From a virus, in the IMG/VR virus record IMGVR_UViG_3300010401_000009, positions 1 to 55,357 of that record: 55,357 bases of DNA; one strand, given 5' to 3'. Below the pieces are notes generated by a model. It was not told the origin of the DNA and did no database searches. It saw only the letters and a program-made list of their open reading frames with translations. Within the stretch, counting starts at the first letter, position 1. Each line of letters begins with the position of its first letter. Positions 24,977 to 32,167 of this stretch are shown here, in pieces. Position numbers and translations under genes: made by a program.

Positions 24977-25161
24977 TTCCCGCCCCCGTATCCTGGCAGC
25001 TTGCTCGGCGCCCCGGGGTGGCTCTCGGTCGGACGTTCGGCGTCAACGACCTGTTCGCTGTCACCGCGCCGGCGATCGGCGTCGGTTCCGCTCTGCCAGT
25101 TCGCTGGCATCGCGCGGGCGGTGGCAATCTGGGCTTCGCAGTCGGGCAGTCGCTTGGGCAT
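24973..25161 (-). CDS. Small hypothetical protein
   Basis: 62 residues with a strong ribosome site (AGGAGGACACG-ATG) and a GTGA overlap at its end. N-terminus PKRLPDCEAQIATARAMPANW, then a hydrophilic, Pro/Gly-rich tail. No function assigned. Confidence 0.6.
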   Translation of the reverse strand: MPKRLPDCEAQIATARAMPANWQSGTDADRRRGDSEQVVDAERPTESHPGAPSKLPGYGGGK

Positions 25162-25194
25162 CGTGTCCTCCTGGCGCAGCGTAGCGCGCCGCCT

Positions 25195-25220
25195 GGTCAG
25201 TCGTCGAGGTCAGTCGTCGA
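25195..25220. repeat. 13-bp tandem duplication
   Basis: GGTCAGTCGTCGA occurs twice head to tail, at 25195-25207 and 25208-25220. The second copy includes the stop of the next gene, so that gene's terminal Asp-Asp-stop segment is repeated just beyond its end. Probably replication slippage. Confidence 0.7.
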
Positions 25221-26028
25221 GGTCGTACATGTCGAGCACCACCCGCGTCCGCTCGCGCTCGGCTGCAGCCGCGACCTTGGCGCGGAGCTGCGCTGACCAG
25301 TGGGAGCTGACCGCTTCGCGCTGGGCTTGCGTGAAGCACCGACGAGCGGTCTGGCCGACCACGTTTTCCATGCGAGCGTGGTCGTCGAAGTATAGCAAGC
25401 TGCGCAGCTTACGATCGTCGTACTCGACGTCAAGCGGGTCGCTCGCGTCATCGGCCTTCGCCCAGTTCGCCCAGTCGATCTTCGCGGGTCTGTAGCGCGA
25501 GTGCGCGGCCTCTGCGAATCGATGTTCGTTCGGCTGTTGTCGGGTCGGCGACAGTTCGCCCGTCGCGGCCGAGATCTTGACCGGTCCGTGCTGCGTGTCG
25601 ACGTACAGCGCGCCGTCGCGCTCAAATAGCCGGAAGGCGGGCTCTCCTGCCGGCGGCAGCTGGGCATACGGCGAACGCACATTGATTGGTGTCGCGAGGT
25701 GATCGACCTGCTTCGCGATCGTCTTCTCCGCGACCTGAGCGATCAACGAGTCCGGGTGCCGGTCGGCCATCTTATCGCCGAGCGCGTAGGGACCTGGGAC
25801 GCGGCGTAGGTTAGAGCAGCTCGAGTACGAGATGTGATCGCCGGGCTTGTATTGGTGGCTACCGCGCTCCACACGGAGCGCCGCGCCGCGCGTTCCATCG
25901 CCGCAGTCGTACACGCGATCGATGGTCCCCTCGAACCATCGGGGATCTGCAGCATGCCAGCGCGGATCATGCTCATTGCCGCCGCGCACGTAGTCGCCGC
26001 GGCGCAGCGGAGCATTATCCGCCGTCAC
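25210..26028 (-). CDS. Hypothetical protein with SH3-like N-terminus
   Basis: 272 residues; GTG start overlaps the preceding stop (GTGA). The N-terminus (LRRGDYVRGGNEHDPRW...WFEGTIDRVYDCGDGTRGAALRVERG) looks like a small barrel (SH3/Tudor-like) with GDYV and EGTI strands. A middle extended region and a helical C-terminus (TRRCFTQAQREAVSSHWSAQLRAKVAAAAERER) follow. Function unknown. Confidence 0.65.
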   Translation of the reverse strand: MTADNAPLRRGDYVRGGNEHDPRWHAADPRWFEGTIDRVYDCGDGTRGAALRVERGSHQYKPGDHISYSSCSNLRRVPGPYALGDKMADRHPDSLIAQVAEKTIAKQVDHLATPINVRSPYAQLPPAGEPAFRLFERDGALYVDTQHGPVKISAATGELSPTRQQPNEHRFAEAAHSRYRPAKIDWANWAKADDASDPLDVEYDDRKLRSLLYFDDHARMENVVGQTARRCFTQAQREAVSSHWSAQLRAKVAAAAERERTRVVLDMYDLDD

Positions 26029-26336
26029 TTCTTTCCCGCTACTGGCTTGGTCTCCGGGGGCCTCCGCTGCACCTCAGCCAGGTTGGAGGCCGGGACCTCG
26101 ACGTCGATGTCGCCGTTCGCTCCGCCCATGCGGACCTCGAACACGATGGAGGTCCGCTGCTCGCCGAGATCGGGGTTACCAGGCCTCGGAGTGACCTTGC
26201 CGGCGACCTGGCTCGACGATGGGGCGCTCGCGATCCAGAAGTCCTCGGCTCGGTTGCCAAGCGTGACCGGGACGTGCATGCGCACGGCGATGATGGGGCG
26301 GTCGTTGCTCATGGGGTCGGTTATTCCTCTCGTCAT
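26025..26336 (-). CDS. Small beta-rich protein
   Basis: 103 residues (or 95 from the ATG at 26312). PIIAVRMHVPVTLGNRAEDFW and RTSIVFEVRMGGANGDIDVEVPASN are paired strands. Lies between the GroES homologue and the SH3-like protein, with overlaps at both ends. Unknown function. Confidence 0.6.
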   Translation of the reverse strand: MTRGITDPMSNDRPIIAVRMHVPVTLGNRAEDFWIASAPSSSQVAGKVTPRPGNPDLGEQRTSIVFEVRMGGANGDIDVEVPASNLAEVQRRPPETKPVAGKK

Positions 26337-26704
26337 GATGGTAGTTCGAGGTTGCCGCCATCGACGCTCACGATCGACGTCACCTTGTCGAGCCCGCGCA
26401 GGATGCCGGCCACGTGGCTCTCACGGATCAGCATCTGCTCCGACCCATCGTCGGTCGGGTAGATCAGCTGCTCGCCGCTCGAAGGCGCTCGGAAGAACAC
26501 CACGACGTCACCGGCCGCTACCAGCAGCGGAACCGTGGTCCCCGCGGTCGTGATGCGGCCCTGCCCGACCGCGATCACCTCGGCCTTGAGGTACGGCGTG
26601 TTGTCCGTCGCCATCTGCGGGACGTAGAGCCCGGACCGCGTGCGCTCCTCGGGGCGCAGCAGCCGGACAAGCATGCGGTCGTAGAGCGGCTCGATGGTGG
26701 GCAT
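26333..26704 (-). CDS. GroES-like co-chaperonin
   Basis: 123 residues, starting at an ATG in a TGATG overlap. The sequence follows cpn10: IEPLYDRMLVRLLRPEERTRSGLYVP for the first strand pair and mobile loop, AEVIAVGQGR, LLVAAGDVVVFFRAPSSGEQ, and MLIRESHVAGIL at the end. GroES caps GroEL; phage versions (e.g. T4 gp31) fit GroEL to the capsid protein. No GroEL-like gene is seen, so it would work with host GroEL. It is about 20 residues longer than bacterial GroES, at the C-terminus. Confidence 0.85.
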   Translation of the reverse strand: MPTIEPLYDRMLVRLLRPEERTRSGLYVPQMATDNTPYLKAEVIAVGQGRITTAGTTVPLLVAAGDVVVFFRAPSSGEQLIYPTDDGSEQMLIRESHVAGILRGLDKVTSIVSVDGGNLELPS

Positions 26705-27231
26705 CAGCGTGGCCTCGTCGGTGACAGGAACTGGTCCAGCGGGTAGTAGGTGCTCGCGCGGAAGTGCTCTCGCATCGCGGTGGAGCTCGGGCCGTCGCTC
26801 GTGCAGGTGACCAGCGACGTGCGCGCGATCCCGATGCGCGCGAAGATCGCGCGGACCAGGCCGCGGCAGCGCAGCTGCTCGCCGGCGTCGTCGTGGTCGC
26901 GGGTGTACGCGTAGTGGACGATCGGAAGTCCAGCGGCGTCGACGTAGACCACCCACGCGAGGATGTAATCCCGCGCCCCCCGGCCGTTGCCGGCCTGGAC
27001 GGACACGAGTGCCTTGGTGTCGGCGCGGTCGAGCACGGCGTCGATGCGACGGTTGTGCTCGGCGATCGCGTCGTGCCGGAGCTGTCCCTTCGAGCGCGGC
27101 GCTGTCTCCCGCTTGATCCCATGTCGGGCGATCGCGTGGCCGCCCTGGCGTATCGAAGCCATACTGCGGCTCCACGTGCGGGCGATGTAGCCCTGATCCT
27201 CGGGTAGCGGCGGGCGGATGATCGCGTTCAT
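26704..27231 (-). CDS. GNAT-like phage protein
   Basis: 175 residues from the ATG at 27231. The first lines (AIIRPPLPEDQGYIARTWSRSM) match the start of GNAT-type phage proteins, followed by ILAWVVYVDAAGLPIVHYAYTRD (central strands) and LRCRGLVRAIFARIG in the acetyl-CoA loop position. A catalytic function is not certain. The start codon is within a perfect 30-bp palindrome, so expression is probably regulated there. It ends one base into the GroES gene. Confidence 0.65.
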   Translation of the reverse strand: MNAIIRPPLPEDQGYIARTWSRSMASIRQGGHAIARHGIKRETAPRSKGQLRHDAIAEHNRRIDAVLDRADTKALVSVQAGNGRGARDYILAWVVYVDAAGLPIVHYAYTRDHDDAGEQLRCRGLVRAIFARIGIARTSLVTCTSDGPSSTAMREHFRASTYYPLDQFLSPTRPR

Positions 27232-27253
27232 GTAACGGGCGTTACATGAACGC
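27224..27253. promoter_or_regulatory. 30-bp perfect palindrome over a start codon
   Basis: GCGTTCATGTAACG (27224-27237), GG, CGTTACATGAACGC (27240-27253): 14-bp exact arms with a 2-base centre. The start codon of the GNAT-like gene (27229-27231) is within the left arm. As DNA it could be an operator; as RNA the 2-base loop is too tight for a full hairpin, which favours a DNA-binding role. Confidence 0.6.
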
Positions 27254-27287
27254 CCACTGTGTAGACAATCACACGCCGTGCCAGGTG

Positions 27288-27797
27288 TCAATCATTCGTC
27301 GCGTGCGAGCGGATCTCCGCGAGCGGATCGCGATCGCTGCCTGACCGCGCGGCGCGAGCGGCGTCGACGTCCGGGCGCTCGAACAGGTGCCATCTGCGAT
27401 CGCTACCGAGGTGGCGGACCTCGGCGAACCAGGGTTCGTGGCGCAGGGTGGCGCGTGCCTCCTTTGCGTCGATGGTACCCGCCGGTCCATACCGGCGCAC
27501 GCGCTCGAGCACGAACCCGGGCGACAAGGTGGCGGCCAGCGACGCTCCTCTACGACGCGCCCGGTTCGTCTGCGCCGTGTCTCCTGTCACCCGATTCGCC
27601 GCCGATGCAAATGCCTTCAGCGTCTGCCCGATCACCATGCGCTCGGGTACCTCGTACGCGATCTCCGGACCCCGCTTCGTTTTCGCTGGTTCGTCGTCGC
27701 AAGCCGAGCACACCGACACCATGGCGTCGCCACGTCCGAGCGGGCGCTGCACGAACGGACCGCGGTCGTCAGTGCAGATCGCGCAGAACGCGCTCAT
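27288..27797 (-). CDS. Zinc-finger protein
   Basis: 169 residues. The N-terminus has CAICTDD...VSVCSACDDE, two CxxC pairs 24 residues apart for one zinc ion. The rest is basic and helical (NRARRRGASLAATLSPGFVLERVRRYG). Its ATG overlaps the stop of the next gene upstream (ATGA). Possibly a nucleic-acid-binding regulator. Confidence 0.65.
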   Translation of the reverse strand: MSAFCAICTDDRGPFVQRPLGRGDAMVSVCSACDDEPAKTKRGPEIAYEVPERMVIGQTLKAFASAANRVTGDTAQTNRARRRGASLAATLSPGFVLERVRRYGPAGTIDAKEARATLRHEPWFAEVRHLGSDRRWHLFERPDVDAARAARSGSDRDPLAEIRSHATND

Positions 27798-28039
27798 TTG
27801 ACCTCGATGGCGCCGAGTTTGGCGAGCTGCTTGCGCACGACTCGGAGCATCGCGTGGATGTGGTTCGCGGCCGCATCACGCTTGCCGAGCCCGGTCCCCG
27901 TGACCGATCCGAAGATCGCATCGAACTCCGCGACCAGCATCGGGGTGGCTTCGTCGTACGCGGCGTCGAGGTGCAGGATCATGCTTTCGAGGTGCTGTTC
28001 GATCTTGCCGAGCACGCGGCTCATGTGCGTGTCGGTCAT
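27794..28039 (-). CDS. Small helical protein
   Basis: 81 residues from the ATG at 28039 (ATGA overlap with the membrane-protein gene). Helices MSRVLGKIEQHLESMILHLDAAY and NHIHAMLRVVRKQLAKLGAIEV. No catalytic motif. Unknown. Confidence 0.6.
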   Translation of the reverse strand: MTDTHMSRVLGKIEQHLESMILHLDAAYDEATPMLVAEFDAIFGSVTGTGLGKRDAAANHIHAMLRVVRKQLAKLGAIEVK

Positions 28040-28161
28040 GACCACCTCGCGCGGCCCATCGAGTCGCGCCACTTCAGGTGCGCGATCACCAGCAGGTCAT
28101 CGCCGATCACGGCGAGCAGTCGGCCGAACGCGCGGATCAGGAACCACGCGAGGATCAGCAC
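28036..28161 (-). CDS. 41-residue single-span membrane protein
   Basis: GTG start with a near-ideal ribosome site (GGAGGAGACCA). Residues 2-28 (LILAWFLIRAFGRLLAVIGDDLLVIAHL) are hydrophobic with charges only near the ends; the C-terminus is basic (KWRDSMGRARWS), expected inside. Candidates are a small holin/antiholin or a membrane-stress peptide; its distance from the lysin argues for an accessory role. Confidence 0.6.
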   Translation of the reverse strand: MLILAWFLIRAFGRLLAVIGDDLLVIAHLKWRDSMGRARWS

Positions 28162-28232
28162 TGGTCTCCTCCGAGTCCGATCTCGGCGCGCGACTTGTCG
28201 ACGCTGACAGCCGTGTTGGCCGCGTAGGTCAT
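28155..28232 (-). CDS. 25-residue ORF, possibly a truncated remnant
   Basis: The ATG overlaps the preceding stop (ATGA), and its end overlaps the GTG of the membrane protein. The text SVDKSRAEIG matches the opening of a phage family that normally continues for over 100 residues (VSVDKSRAEIE...). Here it stops after nine more residues. It may be a decayed remnant that still couples translation between its neighbours. Confidence 0.4.
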   Translation of the reverse strand: MTYAANTAVSVDKSRAEIGLGGDQC

Positions 28233-28411
28233 CGCGCACGCTCAGGCGCTGGCGCTGCACACTCAACGGCGTGCTGGCGGTACATCGCGATGACCAGATC
28301 GGCCTCAGCCTGCGCGTGCTTCACGCGCTCTCGCATGGGCTTGCCGTCGTAGATGTTGCGCAGGGCGTCGACGTACGCCGCTGCGAAGATGGCGCGCTCG
28401 ATGTCGGTCAT
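28229..28411 (-). CDS. Small hypothetical protein
   Basis: 60 residues from the ATG at 28411 with GAGGAG upstream. Helical (DIERAIFAAAYVDALRNIYD; VKHAQAEADLVIAMYRQHA). It opens a small operon downstream of the 28.5-kb inverted repeat. Unknown. Confidence 0.6.
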   Translation of the reverse strand: MTDIERAIFAAAYVDALRNIYDGKPMRERVKHAQAEADLVIAMYRQHAVECAAPAPERAR

Positions 28412-28525
28412 GACTGCTCTCCTCTTGAGCCCTCTGATGTTGAGCTCGAGCTGGGCCGGCCGAGGTAGCGCGGCCCACGCCGGGGGCATGACGCCCAGCG
28501 GTGCTCGATGCGCTCACGGTAGCAC

Positions 28526-28558
28526 GGTTTCGCTCACCGATCGCTCGTGAGCGAAACC
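28526..28558. promoter_or_regulatory. 12-bp inverted repeat between two minus genes
   Basis: GGTTTCGCTCAC (28526-28537) and GTGAGCGAAACC (28547-28558) with a 9-base spacer. A further CGCTCAC lies at 28511-28517, so the heptamer occurs three times. It abuts the stop of the 73-residue gene. Either a terminator without a U-run or, given the repeated heptamer, an operator for the operon starting at 28411. Confidence 0.5.
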
Positions 28559-28780
28559 TCAGACCCGCGGGGGCCAGTGCCATGTACCAGGCGACGTGCC
28601 CTCGTCGATGCTGGTCGCCCAGTGGTCTGACGGACCGTCGAGGTGGACCTTGAGGTTGATCTTTCCGCTATCGCCGAACACTCTAACAACGGTCGCCGGA
28701 GCCTCTAGAGCACCGTTGTTCCCGAGCGTGGAGTCCGTCGGTAGGGTGTAGATCACGATGCGGCCGATGGTTGGCTTCAT
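28559..28780 (-). CDS. Small conserved-type phage protein (GRIVIY...GTWHWP)
   Basis: 73 residues; ATGA overlap with the preceding gene. The opening KPTIGRIVIYTLP and the ending SPGTWHWPPRV are characteristic of a family of small phage proteins with a beta barrel-like core and unknown function. It is followed directly by the 28.5-kb inverted repeat. Confidence 0.7.
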   Translation of the reverse strand: MKPTIGRIVIYTLPTDSTLGNNGALEAPATVVRVFGDSGKINLKVHLDGPSDHWATSIDEGTSPGTWHWPPRV

Positions 28781-29109
28781 GAGCCGGACCGTAACACACG
28801 CCGCAGCTCGGCAGCCTCCGGGCTCGTGTCCTGCCATAGCTCGGCGTGCTGCTCGGGCGTCAGGTTGCGCGCCACGCGCTCGAGGTGCTCGCGCCGCTGC
28901 TGCGCCTGCGCCAGCGACAGCAGGTCGAACCCTCGCTCGTCGCGCTGCATAACCCAGTGCTCCGGGGCCGCGAGCACGGAGCGGATCTGGAGCTCGAGCC
29001 ACTCCGACCCCGGGCGTGGCGTCCGGGCATGCAGCGCGGCCGGGGACAGCATCAACTGGTCGATCCCCAGGCGGAACACCTTCGTGCCGAGGCGGACCGC
29101 GGCGATCAT
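28777..29109 (-). CDS. Hypothetical protein
   Basis: 110 residues from the ATG at 29109 (ATGA overlap). Helical with a central EWLELQIRSVLAAPEHWVMQRDERGFDLLSLAQAQQRREHLERVARNL segment typical of small accessory proteins. No motif recognised. Confidence 0.6.
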   Translation of the reverse strand: MIAAVRLGTKVFRLGIDQLMLSPAALHARTPRPGSEWLELQIRSVLAAPEHWVMQRDERGFDLLSLAQAQQRREHLERVARNLTPEQHAELWQDTSPEAAELRRVLRSGS

Positions 29110-29858
29110 CGCCTGGGTTGTCCGAGTTCCAGGAGCGCAAACCGTTGCTCGGCATCGTCGAGCGACGCGGTCGCGACCACGGTGCGCTCGTCGGTCGTGG
29201 TCACGGCATCGGCTACCTCCGCGACCGCGGGGACAAGCACCGCCGGCGCCAGGCGCTTCGCGATCGTCGGCTTGTCGGCGCACGCCTGCGCGCGATCTAC
29301 GGCGTCCTGCCCGATGCTGTCGGCCCGGCACGCGTGCGCGTCGTACTCGCGGCGCGCGACCTCTGGATCCCCAACGCGCAGCCCAGTTAACCCGCACGCG
29401 CAGCGCGCGAAGTAGGAGGCCACAGCAAGCCGGCCAGCCTCGACCTCATGCTCTACGTCGGCCCACTTCGCGACCTGGCCGGTGTCGAGCACCACGTGCA
29501 GCGCGAGCGCGCGGTTGCGGCGGGCGACGTCGGCGCGGACAATATCGACGTCTCGCCGGTACCCCGCCATCCTCGCCTCGAACTTCGCCCGGCTCTCGCC
29601 GTAGCGCGGCCGCGGGGTGCTGTCGACGGAGGTGATCGCCGGCGTGTAACCCTCGCCGGCAGCGAGATCCGCGGCGGTCAGCGGCTCCACGAGGTCTTGC
29701 TGCTCGGCGCCCGCGGCGGTCGAGTGCAGCGCGATCCCGAGCACAAGTAATGCTTGTCGATCATCATTCGAGCCAGCGGCGCGGAACGCAGCCCGACGTT
29801 CGCTGCGGGACATCGCACGGTAGGACTCGAGGTCGAGACGCCCGATGTCGTTGCTCAT
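29106..29858 (-). CDS. Hypothetical protein with central Cys cluster
   Basis: 250 residues. The N-terminus is charged (SYRAMSRSERRAAFRAAGS). A helical middle and ARCACGLTGL...YDAHAC provide three or four Cys for a possible zinc site, then an Ala/Val-rich C-terminus. Coupled to neighbours by ATGA overlaps. Unknown function. Confidence 0.6.
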   Translation of the reverse strand: MSNDIGRLDLESYRAMSRSERRAAFRAAGSNDDRQALLVLGIALHSTAAGAEQQDLVEPLTAADLAAGEGYTPAITSVDSTPRPRYGESRAKFEARMAGYRRDVDIVRADVARRNRALALHVVLDTGQVAKWADVEHEVEAGRLAVASYFARCACGLTGLRVGDPEVARREYDAHACRADSIGQDAVDRAQACADKPTIAKRLAPAVLVPAVAEVADAVTTTDERTVVATASLDDAEQRFALLELGQPRR

Positions 29859-30085
29859 GGCAACAACGCCCCCTGGTACCCGATCCGCTTGGCCTCGTCG
29901 CCAAACACGCGATCGATCTCGATCTCGAGCACCTTCCAGTCGGCCTTATTGTAGTCGTGGGTGCCGACTGCTCGTGTCCACAGGACATGCAGTGCCGTGT
30001 GCGCTACGTGGTATCGACCGAGTAGGTCGCGAACTTCTGGATCGGTCTCCGATCTAAAGGCTTGACGCGTACCCTGATCGCGCAT
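29855..30085 (-). CDS. Small hypothetical protein
   Basis: 76 residues from the ATG at 30085; an upstream extension is possible but Arg-rich and unlikely. DPEVRDLLGRYHVAHTALHVLW and NKADWKVLEIEIDRVFGDEAKRIGY are amphipathic helices ending in GALLP. Looks like a conserved small phage protein; no function known. Confidence 0.6.
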   Translation of the reverse strand: MRDQGTRQAFRSETDPEVRDLLGRYHVAHTALHVLWTRAVGTHDYNKADWKVLEIEIDRVFGDEAKRIGYQGALLP

Positions 30086-30131
30086 GCCATACCGGAGCAC
30101 GACTCCGGGGGCAGGCGCAAGTACCTCGCGA

Positions 30132-30449
30132 TCAGGTCGCGGTCGTCGTCGTATCCGCGGGCAGGAACGCCGCCACCTTCGCGGTCTCGGCACGCATCCC
30201 GTCGATGATCGACTGGAGCGCTTGCGCGGTCGTCGGATCGATGCCTCCGCCGGCGATCGCAGCCTGGAGCTGCGCGATCTGCGCCTGCTGAGCGGTCGCG
30301 AACGCGAGTAGCGCGTCGGTCTTGGCCTCGAGGTTATGTTAGGCGTTGCTGAGGTCGTCGAGCTTGCTCATGATCTGGTCCTGTTTCTGCGTGATCCGTT
30401 GGAGTGCGGCGCGGTCTCCGCGGGTGAAGAACACGCGGTGTGGTAGCAC
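30132..30449 (-). pseudogene. Coiled-coil protein interrupted by an in-frame TAA
   Basis: From GTG 30449 the frame encodes 36 residues (FFTRGDRAALQRITQ...SKLDDLSNA), meets TAA at 30339-30341, and continues in the same frame with 68 more codons (NLEAKTDALLAFATAQQAQIAQL...) to TGA at 30132-30134. The second part has no usable start near its beginning and continues the same helical heptad-like pattern, so both halves belong to one protein of about 104 residues. Similar phage proteins form short coiled coils. Either a recent nonsense mutation, a stop read through, or a base error. Confidence 0.55.
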
Positions 30450-30458
30450 GCGCCGGCG

Positions 30459-30869
30459 CTACTCGTCCACGCTGGCGCCCGGAGGCAACGCGCGCTTGGC
30501 CGCGAGCTCGGCCTCGAGCTCATCGACGCTGAGAGCCCGCACCGCCTCGCGCCCGAGCGCCGCCATCTGCTGTTCGTACTCGTCGTCGGACAGCGGCGCG
30601 CGCCCGCTAACCCGTCGCGCGAGCAGCTGCACCTTCGCGGCCTCGAGCTCCTGCTGGGCGAGGTTTCGGTAGCCGTCCTGGTAGAGCCTGGCGACGCGGC
30701 ACCACTCCTTGCTCGGCAGCCCGACGGGGTTGTCCCGCAGGTCTCGCTCGAGCCGGGCGGCGAGCAGTCCAAGCATGCTCGCCTGGCGCTCTGCCTGTGA
30801 GCGCAGGAACTGGCGCATCCAGCCGTTGTGGCGCCAGGCGTCGCGCGGTTCTGCGGCGGGGGTCGGCAC
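30459..30869 (-). CDS. Charged helical protein
   Basis: 136 residues from a GTG (or 119 from the ATG at 30818). Long helices rich in Arg, Glu, Gln and Leu (RQFLRSQAERQASMLGLLAARLERDLRD; ELEAAKVQLLARR). The ribosome site is weak. It precedes the interrupted coiled-coil gene. Unknown. Confidence 0.55.
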   Translation of the reverse strand: MPTPAAEPRDAWRHNGWMRQFLRSQAERQASMLGLLAARLERDLRDNPVGLPSKEWCRVARLYQDGYRNLAQQELEAAKVQLLARRVSGRAPLSDDEYEQQMAALGREAVRALSVDELEAELAAKRALPPGASVDE

Positions 30870-30903
30870 GTGCTACGCCGACAGCATACACCACCGCGCT
30901 TGA

Positions 30904-31158
30904 TCAGGCGTCGAGATCGATATCCGCCCGCTCCTCGCCCCGGCGCCGCTGCTCGGCGTCGTCCTATCGCTCCTGATCGATCTCAGAGCGCAGCGCACCG
31001 ATGATCTCGTCCAGTGCCCCGCACCGGATCGGTCTGTCCGACGTCTCGCGCTCAGCCTCCGCCAGGGCCAGCACGGTCGTGCCGGTATGCCGAGCGCGCA
31101 AATCCAGCTCCCGCTCGAGAGATGCGGTCTCGCGTGGCCACTCGCTGCGCGGTCTCAC
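30904..31158 (-). CDS. Small helical protein with in-frame TAG before its last 19 codons
   Basis: GTG at 31158 overlaps the preceding stop (GTGA). 64 residues run to TAG at 30964-30966 (ending ALRSEIDQER), and the same frame continues with 19 charged residues (DDAEQRRRGEERADIDLDA) to TGA at 30904-30906. The extension has the composition of real protein and fits the preceding helix. The shorter form may be the product; the longer requires read-through or reflects a recent mutation. Confidence 0.5.
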
Positions 31159-31934
31159 GCGACACCTCGCGCGCTCAGCTGGCCCAGCGTGGCGCCGCCG
31201 GCCAGGCGCTCCGCGGTCTGCTCGAGGTCCCGCATGAGGTCGCCGGTGCTGCATGGACCGGCGGCGAGCACGACACCAGACAGCAACGGCGCCCCAGTGG
31301 TCCGATCTATGCCGGAGTATGCGGCCTGTACTGTCGCCCGGCCCCTGGCATCCGTAGCGCGGTCCCGGTGCGACTGCACCATGCCAGGAGTCAGAATGTA
31401 TCCGGCGGGTAGTGCGGTCGCCACCCGGCCCGCGATGATCGCCTCGAGACCGTCGGCGCTCAGCTCCATCGCGTCTGCGATCGGGCCCCACTGGAACCCC
31501 ACGCCGTTGGCGGCGCGCTCGTAGTCAGTGCGGGCCGCGCGCGCGGCGTCGAGCAGGTCGAGAGCGGTGGGGGCATCTGAGGCGCTTGCTCGGACGGCAT
31601 CGCTCCATGCCGTGTACGCGCGATCCGCCGCGGCATCAAGGGCGGCGCTGAGCGGCGACGACGCGGACACCTCAGCACGCGAATCGGCAGCCGCCCGGTA
31701 CTCGCGAGCCGCATTGACCACGGCCTGCTCGATGCTATCGTCGATCGCCAGGCAATAGCGCGTGCCGCGACCCAGCCCGCTGGTCACGACGGCACCGCCC
31801 TCGATGAGCGAGCCGAGCGCCAGCGCGAGCTCGGCTCGTGTGCATCCGCTGGTAGCGCATAGCTCGCGCGCGGTCAGCGCCTCGTCGCGCACGAGGATGG
31901 TCAGGATCAGCGAGGTCAGTTCGAGGTGACTCAC
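31155..31934 (-). CDS. Winged-helix regulator-like protein
   Basis: 259 residues; GTG start overlaps the preceding stop (GTGA). Residues 1-62 (LTSLILTILVRDEALTARELCATSGCTRAELALALGSLIEGGAVVTSGLGRGTRYCLA) read as a winged helix: helix-turn-helix followed by a wing with GRGTRY. The rest is an Ala-rich helical region and a C-terminal domain. No ligand site recognised. Encoded directly after the 73-residue protein with the conserved leader cassette, so the two are probably co-regulated. Confidence 0.6.
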   Translation of the reverse strand: MSHLELTSLILTILVRDEALTARELCATSGCTRAELALALGSLIEGGAVVTSGLGRGTRYCLAIDDSIEQAVVNAAREYRAAADSRAEVSASSPLSAALDAAADRAYTAWSDAVRASASDAPTALDLLDAARAARTDYERAANGVGFQWGPIADAMELSADGLEAIIAGRVATALPAGYILTPGMVQSHRDRATDARGRATVQAAYSGIDRTTGAPLLSGVVLAAGPCSTGDLMRDLEQTAERLAGGATLGQLSARGVA

Positions 31935-32152
31935 GACTGCGCCTCCGAGTCGGCGATCACGTCAGCGACCTCGGACAGCGCTTCCTCGCGCGACATCGCT
32001 GCTGCCCGCGCGCGCTCTGGATCGGTCAGCGCGATGTCCTTTCCGACGGCAAGGCCGAGCGCGCGGTCACAGATCGCGACCTGCATGTGGTCGCCGTGGT
32101 TTGCCGCCTCGGCGGAGAGAGCGTGGATTTGAGCGGTGGTCGGGGTCTTCAT
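31931..32152 (-). CDS. Small accessory protein, paralogue of the gene at 34400
   Basis: 73 residues. IHALSAEAANHGDHMQVAICDRAL and EEALSEVADVIADSEAQ match the two helices of the plus-strand gene at 34400 (IRALRSEAIAAGDYAQADLCQRAL; DAIEACARVIANAAAQ). Proteins with this helical pattern are common small phage genes of unknown function. Preceded by GGGAGATCACC and by the conserved TGGCACG box. Confidence 0.7.
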   Translation of the reverse strand: MKTPTTAQIHALSAEAANHGDHMQVAICDRALGLAVGKDIALTDPERARAAAMSREEALSEVADVIADSEAQS

Positions 32153-32167
32153 GGTGATCTCCCATAT

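Noticed and set aside
26974-27291. TGGCACGG near 27275 as a fourth leader box
   Set aside because: Only the first ten bases match and the GC at the second position is missing; distance to the start codon also differs.
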